This document shows positions 35,401 through 45,300 of a DNA stretch of 64,000 bases, one piece after another. The position numbers and the translations under genes are program-made. The DNA lies in contig VWZX01009108.1 in the NCBI GenBank assembly GCA_013399015.1, forward strand, positions 211,065 through 275,064, in the 5' to 3' direction. Source of the stretch: Galbula dea (lineage: Eukaryota; Chordata; Aves; Piciformes; Galbulidae). The notes beneath the pieces were generated by a model. It did no database searches. It was given only the letters and a program-made list of their open reading frames with translations, and was not told the origin of the DNA. How positions within the stretch are numbered: position 1 is the stretch's first letter; every line of letters starts with the position of its first letter.

Positions 35401-36797
35401 ACCTCTCTGGCCAGCCTGGGCCAGGGCTCCAAAACCCTCGCACCAAACAAGTTTCTCCTCCTGCTCAGACAGAAACTTCTGAGTTCCAATTGGTGCCCAG
35501 TGCCCCTTGGGCTGTCCCTGGTCACCACTGAGCAGAGTCTGGCCCTAGCCTCTTGCCCCCAGCCTTGAGCTCTTGCTCAGCATTGAGCAGCTCCCCTGTG
35601 GGGCTGCTCTTCTCCAGGCTAAGCAGCCCCAGGGCTCTCAACCTTTACTCCTCCCAGAGATGCTCCAGTCCCCAAAGTCACTATACTCACTCTTGCTTTG
35701 TAGGTAGAACTAAGAATTATGCTAAGAAGTGTCAGGCTGGGAAGTTTGACCCATACTGATTTCTCTAAACATGTGGATTTAGCTAAGTAGCATAGTTGAA
35801 ATCTTTTCAGGTTATGTTTTCTGCCCTCAAGACTAAATGCAGTTTATGGAAGATGGGAAAAGATCTTGTAGCTTGGCATGCTGTCAGAACTAAAATGTGG
35901 AAGTGTACACTCTCTGCACATAGATCAGGAATAAACAGAAAATCCATTTAACTGTAAAATCAAATCAAATCAATGGATAGACCAAAGCAAGGAAAAAAAT
36001 GGCCATTAGTTTCCCATAAGGAGTGCAGGGTTTGTACATAGAGGTCCTGCTGATGCTATCACAGCTACAGTAAAGCACCATTAGAATCTGGTATTTCTCT
36101 CTGGCAATACCTACTGATAGTTTGCCTTCCAGAAGTGATTTTCTGGAGTGGTTTTGTTGCAGTGTGTGATGTTTCCTGGCAAAGAGGGTATTAGGGTGTG
36201 CTGAAGCTGGCAACAAATATGTCACAGTTTGTGTAGGAGAGAGTCCTAAATTAATAATGTGCTGTGCTTTTCTGTGTTTCTTTTCTCTTGGCAGATTATG
36301 GTGATAAACTGAACACTGAGTTGGGAGAAAAATACAAGCTGGATAAGGAAAAGTTCCCTATTTTTTACTTGTTCCAGGATGGTGACTTTGACAATCCCTT
36401 GCCTTACAGTGGCCACATCAAGGCTGGGGCTATTCAGCGTTGGCTGAAGAGTAATGGCATCTATCTGGGGATGCCAGGCTGCCTGAAAGAGTATGACATG
36501 CTGGCCAGCAAGTTTGTGAGCACCACTGAGAAACCTGAACGCCAGTCCCTCCTGAAAAAGGGGCAGGAGAGCTTAGAAAAAATGAAAGAAACTGAGAAGA
36601 AGTCTGCTGAGCAATACTTGAAAATTATGAGCAAGATCCTGGAGCAAGGAGAAGAGTTTGCTGCTAATGAGGTGGTGCGAATCACCAAACTGATCGAGAA
36701 GAACAAAATGAGTGATGGGAAAAAGGAGGAGCTCCAGAAAAGCCTCAATATCCTTGCTTCTTTCCTGAAGAAGAATAATGAAAAAGATGAGCTCTAA
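32375..36797 (+). CDS. ERP29: ERP29, ER-resident thioredoxin-fold chaperone
   Basis: Complete 254-residue protein from exons 32375-32497, 35010-35148 and 36295-36797. ERp29 is an ER-lumen dimeric escort factor for secretory proteins, related to protein disulfide isomerases but redox-inactive. Residues 1-25 form a signal peptide (ALVAAASLVLCLLSLALLGG). A thioredoxin-like domain covers about 30-145 without a CxxC motif; the loop reads DGDFDNPLPY. The helical ERp29 C-terminal domain covers about 150-250 and includes KMSDGKKEELQKSLNIL. One conserved cysteine lies at residue 150 (GMPGCLKEYD), matching human Cys157. The last four residues are KDEL, where I recall KEEL in mammals; both work as retrieval signals. 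The ATG at 32375 is chosen because an in-frame ATG 36 bases upstream would push the hydrophobic core away from the N-terminus. It lies in the same orientation as TMEM116, unlike human. Confidence 0.97.
32891..32942. other. Assembly gap (52 N)
   Basis: Run of N in very GC-rich sequence of ERP29 intron 1. Its true length is unknown. The open frames that cross it are meaningless. Confidence 0.99.
33472..34128 (-). mobile_element. CR1 fragment in ERP29 intron 1
   Basis: Antisense CR1 about 650 bases long. Tail remnant tagaatcgtagaaagtcctg at the left; reverse frames read VNLDIRKRFFTQGVVEHWHR and LESIHRRAMKMVKDLVGKLY, the last part of the CR1 reverse-transcriptase frame, broken by stops and frameshifts. 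Confidence 0.92.
35010..35148 (+). CDS. ERP29: ERP29 coding exon 2
   Basis: Acceptor ttttag, donor gtgagg. Residues 42-88: VIPKHKFVLVKFDTQYPYGE, then DEFKKLAESSGSSDDLLVAE and VGIS, the first half of the thioredoxin-like fold. Confidence 0.96.
35266..35680 (-). mobile_element. CR1 fragment (LEPWPRL subtype) in ERP29 intron 2
   Basis: Antisense CR1 terminus starting about 120 bases after exon 2: reverse reading SFCLSRRRNLFGARVLEPWP, REVVESPCVERFPRQLEVIL and further upstream CR1 sequence. It keeps an open terminal frame, so it is relatively young. Confidence 0.9.
36295..36797 (+). CDS. ERP29: ERP29 terminal coding exon 3
   Basis: Acceptor tggcag. Residues 88-254: end of the thioredoxin-like fold (KFPIFYLFQDGDFDNPLPYS), the linker with Cys150, the all-helical C-terminal domain and the KDEL end with stop TAA at 36795-36797. 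Confidence 0.97.
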
Positions 36798-38190
36798 TAT
36801 GATGGAGAACTTTGGTACAAGCTGTGAAACACTCTCAAGAGTCCTAAGCAGTTCTCCTTATGCAGGCAAACTTCCCGCTGACTTCAAGAGAGCAGCAGAT
36901 TTCCTTCTGGTAGTCTCAGTTTAGAAGATAAAGAGGAAGACATTCCTTAAAAACACAGTATTCTAAATGTTGGGGAAACAAGACACCAGTATTGTGTAAT
37001 ACTATTCAGTAACAGTGTTAAAGCAGACAAAAAAAACCCCAAACCAAAAGCACCAGATTGGCCTGAAGCACATTCCTGGTGGCTTTTATAGCTATTCCCT
37101 GGCAAACAAATAACAACATTCAGTTCCACATTCCATCTTCTGTGTTCTAAAAGGTACAGATTGGGTGCCACTCACATCCCCACCTTTCTCTGTTCTTAGT
37201 GTCCTTGGGTTTTATGCTCATTAATCTACCCCTCCTTCTACCTTTTGTTTTCCCAGTAGGGCTCCAAGTCTTGTTCTCCTTACCTGTTGTTGACTAAGAG
37301 ACACAGAATTTCCTTTTTGTTTTTTCTTGCCTTCTCCTTCAGTGGCTCCTGTCTCTGTTTGGCTTGGGTATTGGCCAGATGCTGGCAGGCATAGTGAAGA
37401 CAGGTCCTCCACGAATCAGAACTTGCTCCTCATCTTCTGGCCAGAGCAGCCACCTCAGCAAAAGTTCTCCTGAAATCCTTGTGGCACCCTGACAGAACGA
37501 GTGATTAGAGCTCTGAGCAAGGGCAGAGCCTCCTTGAGGTGCTATTACTCTTAGTCTCACCAATTTGTGCAAAACCATGGTTTTCCAAAGGTAAAATTTG
37601 GGTGAGTTTTCTTATGGCTGAAGAGCACATGCAACGCCTGCGGAATTTGCCTCTCCTTCCTGTCCAAGCTTCATCTCCCAGGTTCAGAACAAGGCAAGGT
37701 GAGACCAGTAAGGACATCTGAAAGTCACAAGCCATAGTTCACATGAACAAAATACTGTCTCCAGCCTCATCTTCAGCAGCAATTGACAGTCACACTAAAG
37801 GTTCATTGATATTTGGTAGTTCTAAATATTTGGAAATGAGGTCTTGAAACAGGATGCAGGAGTAGTTGTGCCCTTAGAAGCCCTTTCTATACAACTTGAA
37901 CAGAGATACGTGGCCGAGGGGTCAGGTCAGTCCTCACTGCTACATGTGCTGTTCATGCTGTGTGGAATTCAGATGGCTGCTGGAAGATGTTCTACTCCTG
38001 GTCAGGGTTAGAGAGAGCTGAAAAGAGAAACACCGGAGTGTTTTAACCTAAGACTATGCTTTAACCTAAGGAGAACTCTTTTCTGTGGGAGCTTTGCTGC
38101 CTTTTGAGTCCTGCAGGGGGTACAAGGAACAGATATTGCTGCGAGTATTAATAATGCTGTAATAATAATAAAGTGTTCCAATTAATAGCT
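36798..38190 (+). other. ERP29: ERP29 3'UTR (probable)
   Basis: Non-coding sequence from the stop to just after the first AATAAA (38167-38172, in an AAT-rich run). No earlier canonical signal was seen, giving a 3'UTR near 1.4 kb. The first copy of a duplicated block (37651-37810) lies inside it. Confidence 0.55.
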
Positions 38191-38417
38191 GCTTCTTAAA
38201 ACTGCTTTCTAGAGAGAAACTGCTGCTGCTTTCTGCAGTTAGAGGGGAAGGCAAAGGCTGTTTTGTCTCTCCTTCAAGTCCAACCTTCATTTCCCACATC
38301 AGAATAAGAAGGGGTGAGGCCAGTAAGGACATGTCAAAGTCACAAGCCATAGTTCACATAGATTTTCTCCAGCCTTGTCTTCAGAAGCTATTGACAATCA
38401 AACTAAAAGTTCATTCA
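37651..38417 (+). repeat. Direct duplication of a ~155-bp block (37651-37810, 38266-38417)
   Basis: Two diverged direct copies about 615 bases apart. Both run ctctcctt, then gccagtaaggacat or accagtaaggacat, agtcacaagccatagttcac, ctccagcc, cttcag and a final aaaggttcatt/aaaagttcatt. Reverse-strand readings of both begin MACDF.MSLL.SP, confirming shared origin. It is either a local duplication or two members of an unnamed repeat. Confidence 0.85.
38167..38172 (+). promoter_or_regulatory. ERP29: Candidate ERP29 poly(A) signal AATAAA
   Basis: First AATAAA after the ERP29 stop, at the end of a short AAT repeat. It lies about 770 bases before the TMEM116 start codon. Confidence 0.5.
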
Positions 38418-38599
38418 CCATCTAGATAGACAATGCCACCTAGAAGCAAAAGGAGATGAGGAGTTTGCACAGAGGGGTGGGAGGGTGTCTGTCGGGCCCG
38501 TCACCTTCGTATGAGGAGGAGAGGAAGAAAGACCCCGAGCAGGGTGCGTTTTGGAGGTCAACCTCCGCTAGTTGTGAGTGAGGACGCTTCTCACCTGGT

Positions 38600-39330
38600 T
38601 CCTGAGGAGGGCGGAGCGAAGGCGGGCCGGGCCGGGCCGGGTCGCTTCAGGTCGGCTCCTGGAGGGGTGACGGGGAACAAAGTACACCGAGGCGTTTGGT
38701 CCCGGAGGGGTCGGGTTCTCTGTCCCCTGTTAGGGATGCACAGCGGTGGAGGCCGCAAAGGTCGCTGGTTTTCCCGGGACGCTAGCCTCGTTGTTCTCCT
38801 GGGTCAGCTCCTCTCTCCGACCAGACGCTCCCCTCAGCCGGCCCCGGGGCGGGTTGGGCTCGGGGTGGCCCCGGGGCGGAGCGCGGGGGCGGGATCCGCA
38901 GCACCGGGAGCGGTGCGGTAGCGGTGGAGGGTCCCCAATGGCCCTGCCGGAGGAGGCAGCCCGGCTGGACGAGGGCTGGCAGGAGGTGAGCGAGCCACAC
39001 CGGCAGCGGGAATCCCTTCTCCCGGCACCGAAAACCTTCTCCCGGCACCAGGACCCTCACTCCGGGAATCGGGATCCCTTCTCCCGGGACGTCTCTCTCC
39101 CTGCCCCGGGTCCGACCTCGGGACCCGCTTCTCCCGACACTGAGAACCCTTCACCCAGCATCGGGAACTCTCTCTCCCGGCACCGAGAACCCCTCTACCG
39201 GGTCTCCCTTCTCCCGGCCCCGGGACCCCCTTCTCCCTTGCACCGCCAATCCTCTCTCCAGGCACCGGCACCCCTTCTCCCATAACCCTTTCTCCGGGCA
39301 GCAGGACCACCTTCTCTGGGCACCGGGAAT
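38600..39330 (+). promoter_or_regulatory. TMEM116: TMEM116 CpG island and promoter region
   Basis: CpG island across the TMEM116 start codon at 38938, with a short GGGCC tandem at about 38624-38640 and several GC boxes. TMEM116 therefore has its own island here, separate from that of ERP29 6 kb away. The right part is a minisatellite inside intron 1. Confidence 0.75.
38938..38985 (+). CDS. TMEM116: TMEM116 coding exon 1
   Basis: Residues 1-16, MALPEEAARLDEGWQE, donor gtgagc. An acidic hydrophilic N-terminus that would lie outside the membrane in a receptor topology. Confidence 0.88.
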
Positions 39331-42300
39331 CCTCCCTCCTGGCACCGGGACCGTGCATGTTCCGCTTCTTCCCCAGCCCCGGGCAGCCCTTCCCCAGCCC
39401 CGAGCCTCACGGGTGCTCCTCTTCGGGGAGAGCAGGCTGGAACCGAGACACCCTCCCGCGGATCCGTGGGGTCATGTCCCACTGAGCTTTCCTTATCCTT
39501 CTCCCCAGGTCTACTCGGCTCTGCAATGGATCCAGTTCACCATGGCCATGCTCAGGTACAAGGTGCTGCTAAACCCTGCCGCGGAGTTACTATTGCAATG
39601 ATGATTTTCTCCAGAAAAAGCGGGGGGGAAAAAAAGAATCCCCTCATTCCAGATGTGTTCCTGCTCCAACCTCTCCTCTGTTTTCCCAGCGTTATAGGTT
39701 CCAGCTCTATTATTGCCTACGCTGTCTTTCAGAACGCCATCCGGTCCCCAGAGGTAAGGGCTGAGCATCCTTCTCTTTCCCGAAGTTGTTGGTCATGGAG
39801 CAAAGACCCTCATGGGTCAGGCTAGGAGGAGCTTCGGGTCTTGGTCTCATGTGGTTAAACCTCATTTAAGAGCTAGGAGGCTGAGGGCTTGCCAGGGATT
39901 TGGTCCTTGCCTGTGAGAGGAGCTGAGGGGACTAACCTTCAGCTGTATCCATGCAGGGAGAAGCAGGTTCCTTAGCTCCACTCCTTCTGCTGCTCCAGGA
40001 AAGTCTTCCAGTCATCCCTGGGAAGAAGGATTTGTTAGTGTGGTCTCCTTTGTGAGGCAAAACTCCTGGAGGGTTGAGGAGCTGTGTGCAAAGCCAGAAA
40101 AGTGCAGATTTGAAGATGCCCCTAGAGGAGAAGTATTTTCAGGTGTCCACCTTCAGGTATCTCTGAGTAGTTTTCCCAGGCAGATGTGCTACCAACACTG
40201 ATACAACTCAAAGATGCTGCAAAGTTCAGACAAAAAGAGGCCAGGCTGGAGAGCAGGTTGTTGTTCTGGACTTGGCAGCAAGGTTTTGGAAGATTCATCT
40301 TGGTTGTCCACAGGAACCATGAACATTTCTGATACTGAAGCAATTGGGACTTAGGTGTTGATGTCCCTGGCACATCTTGAGGGCATCACACGTGCACATG
40401 GTGTGTGCAGGGGATCCTGTGTCTGGGATTCCACTTCCACCTAAACATGAAGAGAAACTTGTTTGGTGTGAGGGTGTTGGAGCCCTGGCCCAGGCTGCCC
40501 AGAGAGGCTGTGGAGTCTCTTTGTATGGAGAGATTCCCCAGGCAGCTGGAGGTGACCCTGGGCAAGCTGCTGAGGGTGACCCTGCTGGAGCAGGGGGCTT
40601 GGACTGGATGATCTCCAGAGGTCTCTTCCAACCCCCACCATGCTGGGATTTGGGGATTCTGGGATATGTCAGACATGCTGAGCAGGTGGCTGCCCCATGT
40701 GCAGTAACCACAGACATCCACCCTAAGCCTCCAGATTTCTGCTGTCCACATGCTGTCCCTCTGTCTGTCCAGGACCTACCAGAGGCAATGCTCAGAGCTG
40801 GTGTGTGTGGAGCTGGGGCTGGTTGTCCAGGATTTGCTCATGGCCTATGGACCACACAGATAAGAGGTTACAGCTAAGAGCAGGAGGACAGGAGAGCTGG
40901 CAGCTCTGTTGTAACCAAGCCATACTTGTACTTCCCTCCTCTTCAATGTTCTTTCTACATCATGGGGTTGAGCTGCAGCCTGGAGAAGGACTTCCAGGGA
41001 ATGCAGCAAGTTATCCCCAGAGAAGGAAGACATGCAGTCAAGCTGTCAACTGACACATGGCTGGATGAAGCAGGGTGGGGAGGAGAACGTGTGTCCAGGG
41101 TTGCAGGGTGACTTTGCACCATGCAGAGCTTGCAGGGCAGTCCTGCTTTCAGGCAGCTGGCCTCTGGGAAATGCTCTGCCTGCACATCAAGGGTGAGTTG
41201 CCAAGATCTCTGGGTGTTCCCAGGGAGGAAATGAGGCTGGGACCTCACCTTAGTGCTGGGATGGAAAAAGCTGCCTGAGCTTGTGCTCCACAAGGTGCAC
41301 GTGGAAGGCTTCCTCTGCTACACCTCCTGCAGCTGGAGAGCTCCAGATGTGGTTCTCTCCTGGGGTCCCTCCACTCTGGGGTGATCTGGGGTGGGTTTGG
41401 CAGGTGTCCCAGCATGACTCAGCAGCCTTGACCCATTAACTGCCATGGCTAGAGGTCTGCATTACTCAGGAGCCCTTGTGCTCTTAGTCATATGATGTGG
41501 CTGTGGTTTGAGAGCTGCACTCTAGCTGCTCGTGAGCCATATGCATGGCTCCAGGTCACAGATGGACCCTTCCTGCTCCAGGGAGCCCAGATGTTGCTGC
41601 TCAGATTACTCCTGCAAATCCAGATGGGAGTGATGAATACCAGCTGGAGGGATTGGTCTGCATCAGGCTCCCAGGGTCTTCCAGGTTCTGCTGCCAGGGG
41701 AGGAGATCTGTTTGCTGCTGTTTCAAAAGTAGCCAAATCTTCAGCAACTTCCCCATTGCCTTGTCCCCATGTTTCTGGTCTTAAGTGGAAATTTGTAAAC
41801 AAAGGAGCTGGAAGAGATCCATATCAAAGCTAGCCACAAACAGCTTATTCCCTGAGTCATGAGGCTCCCAGAGTAAAAATGTTTAAAAATAAACAGCTCT
41901 GGAGGGAGGCTGGGAGGAGAACAATGATATAAACACTTCCCCTCCTGCCCCCCAGCCCAGGAAATTAAATATTGCATTCTTGAGGCTCGTTTTCTGTCTC
42001 TGTGGGGTCAATAAGATCTCTTCAGCCTGAGCTCAGTCTCTCAGAAGAGGTGATGGCAAGCAGTGCACAAAGGATTTCCTCTGTCATGTCAACAGGTTCT
42101 CTGCAGGCAGATGACCCCTGGGTGGTGGCCAGAGCTCAACCATGTATGCTCCAGCCTGGCAGCTCATCTGAGTCCTTAGAGCTTTCCATCCCCTTCCTCT
42201 ATGTTATAAATACCATCAGCTGGTTTTCTTTTTCCCTTTGCTGCCTTTCTCTCCCCACCACATCACCCACTTCTTTCTTTAGGTCTGTGCCAAAACAGCT

Positions 42301-45300
42301 CCTCCTCTGCCAAACAGCAGCACCTCACCCCAAGGACACTTGTTGCTAGAGAAAAGGTTCACCTGTTTGATTGCAAAAGTTGCTGTTTTCCTTCATTTTG
42401 GGGTGGGTTTTTTTTTGGAGCAGCTTGGTTTTAACCTGCTGTGCCCACAGGCTGGGTGCTGTCATGCCAGGGCTCCATTCTGCACCAGCAAGGGAAAATG
42501 AAACTCATGAAAACAAAGATGCACTGAGGTACAGACTAGCTGCAGATATGTAGCTGGCAGCAGCAGTTTGATTTTAGGATGTTGCTGGCTTGGATGGTGC
42601 AAAGAGGCACCTGGAGAGACAAGGATGTTTGAGAAGTCCTGCAGAAGGCTGAGGAGCTGCTGTGCTGCTGCCTGGCAGTGGGGGCCAGGAACAGCAAGCA
42701 GATTTTCTTTCCAACTATGCCATAAGGACAGATCTGGTTCAATCAGATCTACCTGACAGCTTCTCAGCCTTATCAAGCTCCTTCTTGACTCATGACAAGT
42801 GTCACACCATGTGATGGGTGGCAAACATTGACTTCAAGGACAGTATCAAGGCAAAACCAAGTTCACTTCTATGAAAAGAAAAATAATCCTAAAACCAAAC
42901 CCTCCTGAAATGTTTCCATGCTGTGTTTAGCATCATCATTTCCTGGAGGGGGGAAAAACCCCACCCTAAATGCCATCATTTTCTCTCCAGGATGCTGAAA
43001 ATGAAGTATTAAAGACTCCAATTAAGAACCTAGATAATTAGGCTGCTTTTGCAGAGTGTCTGCTCTCCCACTAACAACAAGATTTTTGGCACAAACGTTT
43101 TCCTACAGTGTTTACAGTCCTTTGGGCTAGTGCCTGCAAACTGGGAATGGGCTGGGAACTGCCCTGAGAGGAGACATGACTCTGGCCCAGCAAGACACAG
43201 TGTGCAGCAGAGAGGCTGCTGACTGCTGGTGACAGTTTGGCATGTGGAAGAGGCTCAGCCTTAAGTCACCAAGTGAAACCCCTAGGGAAAATGTCTGGTT
43301 CAAGTTATTTCAGCCCTGAAGAAAGGTTTGTGTTTACCAAAAGTTTCCTTTCTCTGTCAGTTGCTTTACTGAATCCTCTTCCCTCTCCCTCCCCTTCTGC
43401 TAAATGAGAGAGTTCTGCACCTCTGGGAGGTTTTCTCTAAGAGCTGATGCTGCACTTGGGTCTATTTTGGATCCAGAAAGGGTGATCAGAGTTGGGGATC
43501 TGCCCTGAAACACCTCCTGAGAGCAGGAACCAGCATGGGCTTTGTGTGCAAGGAGAGCTGCCCTACCAGCAGAGCTGGGGGCTGAAAGCCTGTTGAGGTG
43601 ATGGGGTAAAGCTGTTGCTGGAGGTGGTGGGAGTGTTGTGAGCATCAGCCAGACCTGCTGACCACTTCCCCTTCTCCCCAGGTTCGGCCTCTTTTCTACC
43701 TGAGCCTCTGTGACCTGTGCCTGGGCTTGTGCTGGCTTGCTGGAGCTCTTCTCTATAGCTCCCCAACCTCCAAGCAGGACCTCATCTGCTACAACCTGCA
43801 AGCAACAGGACAAGTGAGTAGCTTTGGCATCACCATCATGTTCTTCTTGTGCACCCATGACCTTAATTAGCCTCACTGGTGATCAGAGCATGGCCTTGAG
43901 GGACTGGGTCTAGACAGGCTTTGGCAGAGGCTCTCCATGTGACCTTGACTGATCAGATCTCTTCACCTCGTGTGCAGAGCAGAGATAAGGATGCTTGGCT
44001 TGAGGCACCTCTGTTTTGGGACAGGCAATGAGGAAGGCAAAGAGACCATGGGATTTTTGTGGTTGCCACGTTGGAGTTGCTTGTGTACAGCAAGTAGTAG
44101 ATGGGTCTTAACCTGTTTCCTGTTGAACCCATGCCAATGATGATCTCTGTGCCTCTTGCACAGCAGCTTTTCTATTCCTCTTCATGCTTCCTCCAGCCTG
44201 GGCAGGAATAGACACATTCTGCAATTGGCTTGAGCTCAGACTTACAAGATGACTCCTATAAGCAAGCCCTGATCTTGCTGACCTGGCCACATCCTCTCAC
44301 AAACCATCCCAGGGATGCTCAGGAGCTGCTCCACCAGGAGCTGCTCCATCAGCTTCAGCCCAGAGCCATGCCCCAGTGACTCAGTTACTTTCCAGCTGAT
44401 TTTGTGTGCTGGAGCCTCATTGGAGTGGAGGGAGAGAAAAGTGATTTTGCTTTGATCTCCCTGGGTTCCCATTTCAGCCTCAGGCTTTGCAAAATCACTG
44501 CTCTCCAAAAAAAAACCCAACTCAGCCAGGGTATGGCCAAGCTTGGGCCAGAGCAAGCTGTGATCTCTAGGGCTTACAGTTTCCTTTTGGAAGACCCAGA
44601 GAAAGCTGGCTGGAAAGAGCTAGTGGCTGTCAGGAGCCTTGCTGTGTGTTGTGTGGGCTTGGGCAGCTCCTGGCTGCCTGATGGGACCCACAGACAGGAA
44701 CTGAAACATCTTGGCTGAGTGGCAGTGTCTGAAGCTGGAGAGGACCTTGGTGAGGCCAGAGAAGCACCTGATGTGTGGATTGAAAGTGTTCTCACTGTGG
44801 TGGGACTGGGAATAGGCACCTGCAGCCCAGGGTTCTTTCCACAGCTGGTTTTTTGTGGGGAAAACCATACTAGTGGTGATGGTGAGAGCAGCTGGTCTAC
44901 CCCTGGCTTACCCCCCTGTTCTCTGTGCTGCTGTGGAGGCACCACAGTATGTTCATGTTGAGAGAGGAGACAGTGGCCTGTGGGCAGCTTGGCCACATGG
45001 GAATGATGCAGAACAGTATCAAAGATGGGGTTTTTTAGATGATGGCACAGGAGAAGAGCTTCAGAGAGGCTTTTCAGAGTCAGAAGCTGGAAGGAGCATG
45101 TGGGATTGAGGGTGTTTCTGAGCTGTTTCCCTTGCAGCTCTGCCTGGGGGGCAGTTCCTAATGCTGCTGTGATCTTTTTGTGGCCTGGAGAAGACAAGCT
45201 GCACTGCTAGAGGAGGAGGAGGTTGGCTGTAGACAGTATGTCATCATTTGTCTGTGGAAACACTGAGAGCAATGCCCTTGCTTTCTGCCTTTGCTTTCCC

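Noticed and set aside
38834..39358. 174-codon minus-strand frame with GPGERV-like repeats
   Set aside because: Translation of the GC-rich minisatellite; the periodic peptide reflects the DNA repeat.
43400..43876. 158-codon minus-strand frame over TMEM116 exon 4
   Set aside because: Antisense shadow of a real exon; the plus strand encodes the conserved helix 2 sequence.
44574..45197. 207-codon minus-strand frame
   Set aside because: Composition is random, there is no family resemblance, no splice or promoter context, and it lies in TMEM116 intron 4.
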